From NCBI RefSeq assembly GCF_051401765.1, contig NC_135073.1, positions 5,084,001 through 5,148,000 on the forward strand: 64,000 bases of DNA, in the 5' to 3' direction. Shown here in pieces: positions 1-15,000 of the stretch. The notes beneath the pieces are model-generated. The model saw only the letters and a program-made list of their open reading frames with translations. It had not been told where the DNA came from and searched no databases. The stretch's first letter is position 1, and the number at the start of each line of letters is the position of its first letter. The position numbers and the translations under genes were made by a program. The stretch is from Calliopsis andreniformis. Its lineage: Eukaryota; Arthropoda; Insecta; Hymenoptera; Andrenidae.

Positions 1-3000
1 GTGGTCCACCGCTTCCCTGTCCCATGTGGCTAGGTCCTATCGGCCCTGGACCTCCTGGACCCATCTGACCAGGACCTCCAGGACCCATTTGACCAGGACC
101 GCCTGCGCCCATTTGCCCTGGTCCATTTGAACCCATTTGGTTAGGACCAGACTGTATCATATGAGACGTTCCTTGAGGACCATTTGGTCCTATTTGACCT
201 GGAACCATGGGTCCCCCTGGGCCTTGTTGGGAACTAGAGTTTTGACCGACAGGGCCACCAGGTCCACCTTGATTCTGTAACATCCAAATGGATTCAATAT
301 TACTTTCGTTATCGTGAAACTCAATTGTCCCAGAAAAGTGGTGTTTTGTCTGAGATCCTTGTTTGGGCAAAGGAACTTGGGTCCAAGAGAATGACCCAGG
401 AAGATTGTTTACTCTTATATATTGTATATTAAATTTTTTGAATGATTAAAATATGAAAATTTTATCTAATCACAATGATTTTTGAAATTTGATTCACGAT
501 AATATTTTATATAATTGTTACTTACAAAATCTCATTTACGTATGTAATACGTTTATATAATAATGTTATACTGCACTTCATAAGTATACTATTATTTATT
601 GTATCATAAGATACTGACTTAGAGCAAATATAGTTTATTCTATCTAACCAAATCTTTATCTAAAGAGGATCTACACACTTAAAAAATTATGATTATCTAT
701 TTTAAGAACAAACTAAAAAGGGAAAAAAGGTGTAATTTATTATCGCCTCTTAGTAGATTTGTCTCTTTTATAGATTTTTTAACAAAATATTGCAGCAATA
801 TAACAATAAACATTAAAGAGATATGATAAAGTCATTCCAGTAAATTATTTTTTTTTGTCAGGTCAACGTAAGCTTTAAACGCTTTTATTACCTATTCAAA
901 TAACTTTAACAGACGACTGAAACGAAACTAGCGTTTCAAAACATGTGATTCAATTGCAATGGCAATTGCACAGTTTGCACTCAGAAAATCGTTTATGACG
1001 TAGGATTGTACATACACATCATGACGTCTATCAATAATGGTTGATACACACTTTCATCAATTTCGACTGATGCAGTGACGCATTGTGGAAGATTATTTCG
1101 ATCCATAGAAATAGAAACGAAGATTTCTGATCGTGTACTGTGCACGTGGTCCAAGTATGGAAGCAGTGCATTCAGTTACTTTTTTTTATTGCATAGAGAT
1201 TTACCAAGATAGGAAGTTATTAAAGTTACGTTTCGAAAGCATATCTTCAATCAGTGGGTTCTCCACATTTATTGCAATCTTTATTTGCCAATATTGATAA
1301 ATACTAAATAATTTAAAAAATTTTAATTGCTCGAGTAAAATCATGATGGTTACAGGAATTAAACTTTACAATAAATCCTCAGCCTAAGAACCAATCTTAT
1401 CTTATTAAAGTACGCAGTGACTTTTAGAACGTCCCATACTAGACTAAGTGGACTCTAATAGTGGGGACTAACCATTGAACAGAACTCAGAACAGAGTTAA
1501 GAACAGAGCTTTCGCGAGTGCTACTATTATTCTGAGAGAAGCAAGTTGACACAACGGAGTGACAAACAACGTTCAACTATGGTTACCAAACAAGAGCTTG
1601 ACCATTATTACGACTTCGTCTTGAAGCTGACAATGGAATCGGGGAAGGTAGTTTCGATTATTTTGCTAAATCTACCCTTTACTCAGTGGACTTTTTTAAA
1701 GAACATATTTAATTGAGGTAATACATTTCTAGTACAATGATAAAAAAAATTGATTTTTTATTCAATGGCAGGTTTAGAAGATACAGAATCTTCAAATTTT
1801 ATCATTGTAAAATTTTTTGCCATTATTATAACTCTTTACATTTACTCATTTATGCCATAAATTTGATTTTAAGTCCACGTGTATTATAGCTTCAACTAAT
1901 GCAATATCTTATAATCGAAATATTTCCTGCTTCAGTAAAAAACGAGTACTTGCACACTTTTGTGTTATCATGTTATCTTTTTGCATAATTGATTCTTTGT
2001 TCCCTTCAATTGAGCGCCTTCATATCTGACGGTACTTATGAGTTATGTAATTCTTACTTAATATAAGCCCTTATTAACCCTCTATGGACCGAATTTTTGT
2101 TTTAAATATAGACAGTTTGCACAGCCTTTGTTTTGGTATTTTTTTTATTTTAGTCCTAGCAACCGTCATGAATATTGGTGTTGGTTGTCTCGAAGAAATT
2201 ATAGAATTTTTCCGAAATTCTCATGAAAAAAAACTGAAATTATTTGATAAGATGTTGATAAGTTAACATGTGACCTGAAAGTTACACGTGCCCATAGAGG
2301 GTTAATTATGCAAATGTGTGAAGAATGTTAATAATACTGATAAAATCTCTTATTGTGACGTTATTGTGTACACAATAATATTTCAAACTGTGATTTAATA
2401 AGAAATGGTGCGAGCGTCGACAATAAATGTACCACTAATTGATACATGTAATTCTGTTTAAGTAATACATAAATAGAATAAAATATGCTTCTAAATAAAG
2501 TAACTAGAAAAGAGTTTAGTTTGCTGGCAGACTCATTCCACAAAATACGTGAATTGTAAAAAGTTAAAACATTCTACATATCTAGACATCATAAAAAAAT
2601 TGACATTTATTTTTTTAATATCTTAAGAATATACGAATGAATGTAAAAACAGGTGGTGTGTCTTTTTAACGAATAATCCCGAAACAATTCAAAATTCGTC
2701 CACTGAATACTTCCTCCTGTTTTACTATTTAGTGCACACTTCCTCAAAAGAAATGACGAAGAATCAATAATTAGGAAATAGAAACATCTAGTAAATTTAT
2801 AGTCAATTTTTCTAGGACCCCGTTCCATGAAATTTTCATAAAGGTACAATTTGTAGTACAGATACTGTAATGATTAACTACGTATACTAATCATTATTTC
2901 TATTACATAGATTGAAATTACACTTCACATACTCTCATTGTCGATAATGCAGTGTAATGATCATAACATTGGAGTTTCCTAAGATTTCATAAATTACAAA

Positions 3001-6000
3001 AGCTTTATCAATATCCAATTAGTAATCGTACACTTGAACCATATGACCCGTCCACGTTTATTGATCAATTTGAAGCTTATTTGTAAATTACAATGCACAT
3101 TCAATCTATATCTCACTCTGTAAGAATGTTCATTTTGATCTTTTTAATTGTTTTCCTAGCTCGATAAAATTGATCACTGCTAACTAAATTAAATTAACTG
3201 ATGTCTAAAAATTATATATACATATTTTGTGAACTTCATATGTATTCACTACTGCCGTTTTGAATTTTTCGAATAATTAATAAATGTGTATCATTCTCAT
3301 GGAGTTGTATTTGAAGAAAATTTCTTTTTTGAATACAATGCACATTATCATAAACAGCCTCTATCATTTCCACCATGACAGCCTTTGTCATTTCCTGACA
3401 TTACACTATCAGTTAACTATAAACTTAAGCTTATGGTGCGTCAGTATGTCAATGCGACTATGTGAAAAAGTGACAATAGTTGTCCTCGACTCTGTTCGAG
3501 ACGTTAGGTCAGATCTGTGACATCGTTGACATTTCTATCAATTCAGATGGATCGTTTAAACGTTTTATTGCAAATGTAATTAAATTACGCTTATCTCCTT
3601 TATACACTTTGTGTTTTTATTAATTTCTTTGTCTCGATCTCTTTAGTACCTCATGACTCAACCTTAAGTCTGTATGATGTTTTGTTACTGTATGTAAGCA
3701 TTTATTTGAATTTATGTATTTTATTATTTTTATATTTTTATAAGGGTAAAAAATATAACTTTTGTTGTATTTTATGAAGTCATTTAGAATACAGATCAAC
3801 TCTTTTTCTTCTATAATTTTAATTTTGTTCTAAACTTAGGATCGATAAGAAATTAAAACAAAATCTACACTTTGGACATTCTTATAATAATAATAAGTAA
3901 ATAAATTATTCCACAATTGCATTTTGAAAGTTTGGTTTTTTTCTATTTGAAAATACATATGTAAGAAAAAGATTATACTCTATTTATTTTAGATAAGTTT
4001 AACATTATTATGATATTAACTATTAATAGTTTCATACAAACTGTTATCTGTACGATTATCACAACTGAATGTTTTGTTTGTATTCTCATAAATCAACTCG
4101 ACTATGACTGTCACCTTGTGACGTAAAAAATTCTCTATTTTATCTGAAATTCATTGCACTGTTAATGTCAAATTCTGTTACATGGTCAAATAAAATTGAA
4201 TTATCTGAACATACAAATGCAACTGCAAATTTAGATATTTCCTTTGATGTAAGTATCTCAAAACTATTAGAGTTGAAAAGTTAAAAATTCGCATTCTATT
4301 ATATACTGAAATTTAGGATACTGCAAACTTCAAATACCTATGTATCTATCTTGAATCCTATATGTATGTAGTCCATAAACTTTTAATATTAAGAAAAATA
4401 CTTTTTGTCTCCTTTTTACAAATTTTACTCATGAAAAATACTAAACTTCCCAATAGTCTATCAAATTGTAAAATTGGAATTTCAAACTTTTAACTTAACT
4501 ATATACATGTTAAAAAGCTTCTTACATTATTCTACTCAAAATTACATACAAGAAAAATCAACATGTTAATGGTTTAATTTGAATAGATTTTAAAACATCT
4601 TCGAACTAAGATTAGAAAAACCAAGCTTATTAGTGAGTTATAAAAAAGGGTTATAATATTTTCCAGGTAATTCAAGAAGCCATTTACGGATGCAAAAATA
4701 TCGAGACTAAAGCTGGAGACTGGGACTTAGTGACACAGTACGACAAAAAAGTGGAAGAGATTCTAATAAATGGTATATCGAAGGAATTCCCAAAACACAA
4801 GTGAGTTTCTTCAAATTCAGAACAAACAGAAAAAGAATGAAACAGTTATACATGAAAATCGCCTATATTCATACAAATTCCTAGATTTATTGGAGAAGAA
4901 ACAGTTTCGTCCATGAACTATCTTCCACAACTCACAGACGATCCTACGTGGATTATCGATCCCATCGACGGAACCACGAATTTTGTCCACTCTTTCCCTT
5001 TTACTTGTATATCGATTGCATTGGTGATAAAGAAAGAATTAGAGATTGGAATCGTTTACAATCCCATTCTAGAACAGTTGTTCACAGCCAGGAAAGGTTG
5101 CGGAGCCTTTCTCAACGGAAAATCTATTAAAAGCTCCACAATTGAAAGTACGTAATCCCTAGAAGTATTTTCTAGAATAATTTAGAAAAATTTTACTGAA
5201 TGCTTTAAGTATTTTTGTGCAAAGTTTGCAATTTAGTTATTCAATTAAGTGGTTGAAGCCAAGCAACTTGCCTAATATCTCAAAAGAAGTCGAATTATTA
5301 CAATTCAAGCCGCTTGAATTCGAGTTACTTGACCAATCTGAAAGAAACATAAGACCCCCTTAAACAGATCTGTGCAACTACAATTCCCAAAGCAAGAACG
5401 CTTAATTGTTCATGAGTAGAACATCAGTAGATAAGAGTAACGCTAAGAACGAGTGATGATTGCAGTCAACTGCAATAAGGCAGGGAAATTACTTTAAGCA
5501 TCCTAAGTCTTTAATTTTAGAAATTGTACCTAACATGGGGCTGTTACTTATGAATGAGTAGCTTGAATACTCTTGGTCAGTTCCTGCTTCTGTTCGTTGA
5601 AAAGTGCTCAGAAGAGCAACGATTTAATACAATCACCTTTAAGAATCGATCAGTATAATCACTTACTATGTTTGTTTTTAGAGTTGGAGCAGTCACTGCT
5701 GTGTTTTGAAGCATCCTATGCAACGATTGAAGATATCAGACCTACTGTTCTTGGAAGAATGGAAGCTTTTGTTTCGGTTGCTCATGGAATACGAACAATG
5801 GGATCAGCTGCGATGACTCTCTGTTACGTGGCAATGGGAGCAGCAGACGCTTATCACAGTGACAATCTGATGCCTTGGGATGTAGCTGCTGGTGTACTTA
5901 TCATTAGGGAGGCTGGTGGCACAGTAATAGACACAAACGGTACGACAGTTCAGTTTAAACTTTTGAGACCTTTGAGCATTATCGGTAATGTGTGGTTGCT

Positions 6001-9000
6001 GTCTTTATTCTCTGATTCGAAAATATAAAAGCAAGGAAAACTTTAATTCTAAAAGAAAATTATAATTTGATTGGTAGACAAAGTATATTACTTCTGGAAA
6101 ATCTCAATCAACACAGTGAATTGTTCAGAAGCACAACGGGGAGGAGGATGAAAAACAGTAACAATTATTAATGTTACTGTAAACTTACTGTACTTCTTTA
6201 ATATGAATATCCACTCCAATGCTATGCACAGTAAAGATAAAGGGATGTTATGTTTCAGGTGGAGAATTTAACGTTATGTCGCCAAAACTAGTAGCAGCCA
6301 ATAATCATAAATTAGCTACCGAATTAGTAAAATTAATTAAAAAAGCTGATGCTAAAACGTTACAAAGGGCCCTCTTTTAAAATCATTAACATAAGTAAAG
6401 AAAATAAATGTTAATCAATAGGGGATCAATTATAATTATTATAGATAGTAAACATTTAATTTATACCTTCTAAATATAAATTTTAATTTTCCCTATAATA
6501 CAAATAAAAATAATAATTTAAATTTATTTCCACTTTATATTGTTGCTAGTGTGTGTAAAGATATGTATATTTAATAGTTCCTCGTTACTGTTAACTTCTC
6601 ATTATACCTAACAAACAACTTGTACCAAAAATGGCAAACAAAAAGAATTGTTTACTATTAAAATTAAATATTTTAATTCTTCTTTCATCATCCTTCCTAT
6701 TTACAAAAACGAAATAATCGACGAAATAATTCGAATAATTTTTAAATTCTACAAATCAGTCTGATGTTAATTAGAATTAAAAATAGTATAAATACCACTA
6801 AGTAAGTAACATTGTCACAAAGGCGATATTTGTATAATAATCAAAATAAAATTTTAATTTTAAGTAGTGAATGATGCATTCTAATTATTTCTTTATGACC
6901 TTATTCTTTTTTAGTGAAAAACGTAATCAAGTGTGAACAAGTTAAAATTAACAGTTAACGAACTGTTAGTGTATTGTCATTCAGACATGTATGATGAATA
7001 ATCTTTAGTAAATGAAAGAAATATGCTTTTATGGGATTATAGACAGCGTATCAGATAAATTAATCGTCTAATGCAATTTTCTATCACGTGGCAGAAGGAT
7101 TCGCAAACTATCTTATAATTACCGCTTCAATGCGGAATAAGATAACAATGCTATCAGCGGCCGGAATTAAAACTAAATATGACAATACAGAAATTGAGAA
7201 AAGAGCTTTTTAGATCTTCATTAATATGGTATTAGAAAATAAATTTTACATTCCCTAATCTCATTGTTATCTGTGGTCGGACTAAATGATTTCTATAATT
7301 TCCATAAAAGCGGTATTTCATAAAAATTTGTTGTAATACGAAATTGTATACAATGATAGCACAGACAACATGCAAAAATACATACATCCTATCGAAACAT
7401 TGACTACCTTCAAAATTAAAAAATTAAGATTAATTTTAGGAATTTGTAGTGTAATTTCTAAATATGTTCAAAAAGAATATTTGGCATTTAACTATATTTT
7501 ATCGGTGAAACTTTTTAAGCTTTACGATTTGTTTTTATAGTTCAATGATACCACTTCGAACAACATGAAAACGAGAATAGGACTCTACAACTTCAAAAAA
7601 TTAGGTCACGAAAACACATTTAAATTACCATCTTTCTATCTCGCTCCTAATAATAGATCTATCCAATACCTACTTCGTGTGGTTGAATATAGACTAATTA
7701 TCAACAAGACAATGAGTAGAATAGTTGTGCCATCAAACGATGCCAACATTTATGAATGTCAACAACAATGTGATTAGTTTTTCATAACAGTATTTTTCTC
7801 ATTTAGTAGTAGCAGTAGTTCAATAAAAATCGGACCCAAAGAAATAGTCTAAAAGTGCTAGTCTAAAGTGCTAAAACTTTACAATATTCTATTATATTTG
7901 GTCAGTATAGAATTGTTAAAAAATTCTGACTCATGTAACGAACATGCACTTATGACGCTCAACAGGTGTTACTTACCACCTTATGAACGTTAATTACGTT
8001 AATTACTAGATCCCAGGATAAACTATGTCGGTAGTTGCATAAGTGTTGTGTAAATCAATTAACAAACTCACACCCAAAATAGACGAAATAAACTTCTGAA
8101 CGATCACCTAAATTCGCTAAAGTCGAACCTCTTGTAGCGGTCAAGAACCTCAGCTCCAAACATAGTAAAATGTAAGTTTCATTCAAAGTGGAGATTCCAT
8201 TTTGGGTTAAGTTGGGTCCAATAGTAAACGAAGGTTAAGTATAATCTAGAAATCAATATTACAGAAACAATAAGAAGAATACATTTCATATGTAGAAACA
8301 AGTCAATGTAAGCCTATTTCCTTCTAAAAGAAGTATCCAACCCAAGAAAAACGAAATAGGTACAACTCAATCAACGTTTTCGAGGCAATGACTGGGCAAT
8401 GACATTTCATATCGTCACATCATACACAAGAAATCGTTTCAAACTTATTCTCGATCTAACCTCGATGTCCCAAGCTGCTCGAAACATTGAATGCAGCTTC
8501 AGACAGTAGTGTTATGTAGTCGTAAACTTTCGCGGAAGAGCTCCGAAATATTCATGGGAATTCGTTCATTCGTGTAATGTGGGGTCTCAGATAAGCCGGT
8601 TTTCCTCCTCGAATGTTTAGGTTCAGCTACCTACGTAGTTTGCGTGATTTTGTATCACTCGTCACAAAGATAAAAGGATCCCGTCAGACAGACTGCGCGT
8701 TCAATCGATCAGTCGTGCGGTCGAGAGCCGCGACATCAGTGATCATGTCGAGAGAGCTGAACATCAAACACTACTTTGAGGTCTCCAAGGAGTTAACCTT
8801 GGAGGCTGGTAAGGTGAGTCGCCTTTTAGTGCTACTGCGTGAAAAATTGAACAAGAGAGGGAAAGCTTTAGGCTTCGTGGAACCAAAAAAAAAAAAGGAT
8901 GGAAGTGGGCATTTGTATCGAGTATTTCTGGTTCAGTCTATCATGATTAGCTTGATGACAGAGTGATTACAGGTTTTTTATACGCTGTGTGATATATCAA

Positions 9001-12000
9001 TTTAAACAGATGACTTCTAAAATGTGTTTCTTGTGTATGAGCGGTACTTACCTAGAAATTGTGGATCTTTAGGCATTTATAGGAAATTTCAATATGCAAA
9101 AAAGCAATAGTATAATATCAAAATGTACAAAACATTGAAAGTTAAATACAGTTTATGATACTTGAGGAGCAAAACGAATGTTCAATTAAGTTCAATAGTA
9201 GAACATTTTCATAAATATTTATAGTCTACATATCTTATTTAAATAATTCTATTCTCAGTTAGTTGATTCCTTGTGTAGACAATATGGGGAATTTATATAT
9301 TGTGTACCGACAATAAGTCGGGGAATTTTTCATTAGAACGTGATTCTTCTGACACAGAGAAGAAAACAAAATGTAGGTAATACTATCAAAAACAAATAGA
9401 CGTAAAAAACAGTGGTGACAATACAAATACGACATGAAATGAATTAAATATAACATAAAATAGAATCTGTTACACGTTAATCATTTTACTTGATCCATTA
9501 TCAAGTTCTTATCGGACAAAACGAAGGGAGATAAGTGACGGTGATCTTAGCAATCGTGTGTTCCATCTGTTTTCCTTTTCCCGCCAGATATTTAAATGCG
9601 GCTTCGAAGGACAGAAACTCGTGGAGTCGAAGATGAATGAATGGGATTTGGTAACGGAGTACGACAGAAAAATTGAAGTACTGCTGACTAAGGGTCTTAA
9701 AGCAAAGTTCCCCGACCATGAGTAAGTCACGAGCTTCCTTTGACTAGATAATTCAATGTTACTTCCCTCCCCTATTCTAGCTTTGTCTGTTAATATATGC
9801 CAAGAGATCGAGTGATGGGTCTAGCGTCATAACGTAACCTTGAGTAACCAGTTAATTTCATTCTAATCGAATAAAATTTTCAATGGTAGTCACTTAATGG
9901 TAGTATGAGAAAAATATTAGTTATATAGGACGTGCGCAAAATGTAATATTAACAGATAAATTGAATTAAATTAAAAATGTAAAATACAAGACAATAAGAT
10001 TTTTTGTTCAAGACTTTATATCCGAGAAAATTAATTTTGAAAATTAGTTTAATATACACGCACTTAATTAAGTTTTAATTTCATAAATCGTGTACTCCTT
10101 CTTTTTGTATGTATAAAAATTGATAAGGGCACAATTTGAATATACATAGTATTGGTTTTTCAAGTCCTTCCATCTTAACATTAATCTAAGTAAAAGTAGA
10201 GTATAACTTAAAATATTTGTTTTTTAAAATTTATTTCATTGTGTTATAAATTACTCAAAATGGCCTTTTAACAATATACAATACTGTACCCAGTTCAATA
10301 AAATGATATAAAGTTTTTTTACTAAATCTAATGTATATTTTATTATTGACACAGTATACCCAAGTTCTTTTTAAAATCTTCAACATTCATTATGTTTTGT
10401 AAAGGACGATTATAAATTAAAAATTCAGTTACATACACGTATATTTGATAAATTTTAAAAATTACTTTTCTCTAAATCGAAATTTCAGACAAAAAAATTG
10501 GTTCATAATAAAGCTATTTAGTAAAACTAGTACTCATTAGTATTACATCTTGTACACATATCTTGTATTACAAAATACTTTACACGAAAACTGAAAGGCA
10601 TCTAAGAAAACATGATAATGACTTCCCTGCTAATGAAAACATACGATATTTAGGAATCATCTTTAAAAAAAATTGAATTCAAACCTTTTCAGTATTGTGC
10701 CTTCAAAATAGCCAAATACAATATTAATGAAAATACGTTAACACATTTCAAAATTTAATAATAACTTTTATATATAAAGTAAATGTGTCTATTACTTTAA
10801 ATTTTCTTTAATATTCCATAATTTTGTTGAAAGTTCTATCGCTATTTATATAAATAAAACATGCTACAGATGAAAAGTTCAATTGCAGATTCATTGGTGA
10901 AGAGACTTTTGCTGAGACGAAAAAGAAGCCAGTACTCACAGACAAACCAACCTGGATCATAGATCCTATTGATGGAACTACAAATTACATAAATTCATAT
11001 CCACACGCCTGTATCTCTGTCGCTCTGGCTATTTCTAAAGAAATCGTAATAGGAATCATTTACTGTCCGCTGTCTTCGGAATTATACACGGCAATCAAAG
11101 GACAAGGCGCGTTTCTGAATGGCGAACCTATCAGAACCACTTGTGTTACTGGTAATTTTTCATTTCACATGATTTAATTGAAATTTCATTGTATGGAACT
11201 TGAGTAATTGTTGAAGCAACAGAATGATTTTAGGAAAGGAAATTAAAAGTCGATAATATTTACAGACTACATAGACATTTATAACGCAGCGCTATTGAAT
11301 GACGCGACGTAGAATTAATTGTCTATTTCTAAATCGTAGTTTCTAATTGTTTTAGAGCAGTTAAGACTAATTACGAGCTTCCTTTCGTAATTTTCATTAT
11401 TCATACCGCGTGGAAAAACAAGCACGATAATCTTATTAAAGATCAACGAAATCAATCGACCTTTTTCACATCGATTATTCCTTTTGCAGAACTGAAGAAG
11501 GCTTTGATAGAACTCGAACTATTTTCTTTGAGGTTACAATGGAAAAATCGGGATATCAGAATGGGCAGATTCGAGGCAATTCTTAATGTTGCACGAGGGT
11601 AAGAACTTGTTTTTTGCACTTACAAAATATTTATCTTAGGGTATCCTAGGGAATAACATAATTTTCTGAAGGCTATTTTTAAAGAGATGAAAAGTTGAAT
11701 CTGTAAAATTTAGTAAGGATAAAGTATCATGAAATTATTCTTTCTTTTTTACGTTTTAAGGATTAGGTTTATAGGATCAGCGACAATGGCTCTAGCATAT
11801 GTAGCGAAAGGCGCACTGGACTGCTTGCATATGGACAACCTTCAGCCTTGGGATGTTGCTGCAGGAGTATTAATTGTTCGAGAAGCAGGAGGCACTGTGA
11901 TCGACACAAAAGGTACATAAAAGCGAACGAAGGAAAAATAAAAAGAGAACATTTCTGAAAAATGTACTCTTCTTCGAATTACCATAGAGCTCTTACAAGT

Positions 12001-15000
12001 AATATAGTACTGAAAGAAAGACAATTTATGTTGTAAAATCTACTCTTAACAAATATAAATTGTCATTTTTTATATTTATTTTACCAGGAGAGGAATATGA
12101 TGTCATGAAACCAAACACAATTGCAGCAGCAAACGACAAACTAGCCACAGAAATAAAACAGTTAATTATTGATACTGATCTTAAAGTATTGAGAAAACGA
12201 TTGACAAGGACCTGATCCTCGAGACTGACATAAAGAAATGAAAAGAATTGAAGGTGAAAAGAATCGAATTTTGTGATTAAACAAACAAAAGGCAATATTC
12301 AATGTCCGACTGTAATATTATACAAAAATAAAAATACTATTACATTTTTAATAATATTGTTTAATAATGGATTTCAATTATTTTCTGTATTTTCGAAAAC
12401 AGGGGAAAACTTACTTGAAGCAACTTTTATATGTTACATGTTTTTATACAGAATCATTACTGATATGAGTATATAAAGATTTCCAGTTCAATTTTAATTA
12501 ATAAAAAAACACTGATACAAATTCTTACTAAGAATTAATCTTTTATTATCTATTATATAAGATTTTATTATCTATTTTCTACAAAAAATAAGAAGTGGAG
12601 TGTCGAGGATAGCACTATTAAACAACCTTGAACAGCCGCTCGACTTTGTTCCGACTATAGCCTAGTTGGGAATGAAAGATCTAGATTACACATAAATGCA
12701 ACTGATCTACATAAGTCGTGAGTGAGTCTTACAAGTCCAAATAGTTTATAAAAAATCTAGTCACTTATTATGAATGTGTCAAACAAGTTTTCTAGAATTA
12801 ATTCAAGCAAACTGTTAACAAAGAAATATTATGTAGGTACTTCAATTGGTATAAGTATTATTTAAATACAATCAAATTCAAAATAGAATAATTACAGCTG
12901 TGAGCATCTTTTACAGAAACTAATTACAATACCTGTCGATAATTTGAATAATAAAAATTTACTTCTTAAACAACATAATCATGTATATTGCAACTGGTAT
13001 TATTTTTGCACTCGAATAAATGAATATTCAATATTTCCATTGCATAACTTTGTAACTAGAAGAATAGATTTCAAGAAACGTAAGGCAACATCTTGGAACT
13101 TGTAATGGCTAATTAACATTCGGTATTAGATCCGGAAAAAGTCCCACGAGTATGAATCGAGTCGAGCCTCCGTGCTTGATATACATGTAGAGAATGAGTC
13201 ATCTAATTCGACCAACGTAAGTTCGAAGGAAAATACATCGAACAAAAGTTTACAGGAACAATGACAAATAAACACGATGAACGCGCGATCAAAGATTCTT
13301 TAAGGAAGTGAAATAATTCTCAAGGTGTATCTTAAATTGTTATTGCGAAATTTTACGGTTGAATAAGAATCACAGGCGATTCTAAAGGTTCGATAAAAAC
13401 TTGGTAAATATACCTAAATCTTACGCAATGAGTGAATGAAGGCTTACGTTTCTATTAGTTAATGCACTGCCTGAGATAATTAGGAGATCAAATCTTTTAA
13501 CGACTGAAGGGGTTACGTTATACATGAAGTGACTAATGAAGGGATTACGTTATAAAATAGCTAAGTTTTAAAGTATAGCATTCGAGAGACGTTGCTTTTA
13601 ATGTTTGAGATACTATAAAACAAGAAATATTAAAAAAATGATTAACTGAACTAATTATAATTTTAATTTTTTTCATTTTGTTGCTCTGTTTTAGTCTCTT
13701 TATTGCAGGTTATAGGTATCTTTATTGTGATGCTTTTATTCTACACTCCTTTTTGCTAATTACATCTATAAAAATTATAAAATAATGCTATAATCTTGTT
13801 TTGTAAATTAAAAATTGTCATCCACTTAACGTCATTTAAGTTGACTCTATACCTTCTATACTTTTTAGTAAGAAAATTTTCTAGATTCTATATTTTCAGG
13901 AAATACAATGTTTTAAATGTAAGTAAATCAGGCTAAGGCCTATCGATAAATCGCGGATGTATAATAAGTAGCAACGCCTACGATTTCTCTGTGTGCAATA
14001 TCAATTGATGCAAATAAATATCGGTATATCTAATCCTAGATTTTCCATTCAGATGTTATCAGGTAGTTCCGTATTACTTAACCATTTTACGAGTATCCAC
14101 AGACTGAAGTAGAAACAACCAATACAGTAATTTAAATAAACGTGTGGTGCAGTCGATCAACGGTGTGAAAGTGCGCTCGAGTCTCAGTGATTTACCTTGG
14201 CACAGTCTTTTAACCGCGTACCCTTAGACATCGGTTGCTGAATAAAACCTCCTTGGCAATTTAATGAACACGTTGATAATGATCTTGATGCTTTCATAAT
14301 AGTCTTATTGCGAAGAAACGATATTTAGGAAAATACTATTATGGTAAGAGTAATTTTTGTGAAATATTCTGCGACAAAGACTTATGGTCTTATATATCAT
14401 ACATTAATAAAAGTGAAGATGTAATCTAAAATGTTAAAAGACACCATTCTCGTGAAATAATGTCAATTTCGAATAAATGAATGTATTAATACTTTACTGC
14501 TGTGTTAGCAATGGACATAATAAATTAACACCTGTTGCGAATAATACTAATGAGAACTATTTGAGGCTACTAAAGCGAATAAGGTACTATGGTAGAATAA
14601 ATAAATAAGAAACATTAAAATATATTTTTTGCATTAGAACTACTATACATGAGCTAACAATATTTATAGAAAATTACTGAAGAATAATTTCATGTACTTT
14701 GGTACAATGTATTTTAGCAATTTAGTAACTTAGTTGATTAAGGTCGAATTCCACTCAATAGACTTCATTTGACTTCATAATCAGATGACTTTTTACAATT
14801 ATAATAGTATAGAAAACTTATGTATGTTTTGAAGTTAAGTTATTTCCTTTTCTTTTTATGTAGAATGGTAATAAATTTTATGTAGATGCTAATAAATTGA
14901 AAAACTGCTGTGTTAATATTAAGAATAAATTTGATAAAAATATTGCAACACATCCGAAGATTGACATATGAACGTCAGTAAATAATTATACACTATGTTC

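Noticed and set aside
2084..2266. 60-codon open frame with hydrophobic stretch
   Set aside because: It lies wholly inside the TTAA-flanked MITE and has no family similarity; treated as chance.
7565..7777. 70-codon ATG open frame between IMPA-A and IMPA-B
   Set aside because: AT-rich, with no domain, splice context or similarity to IMPase; probably random.
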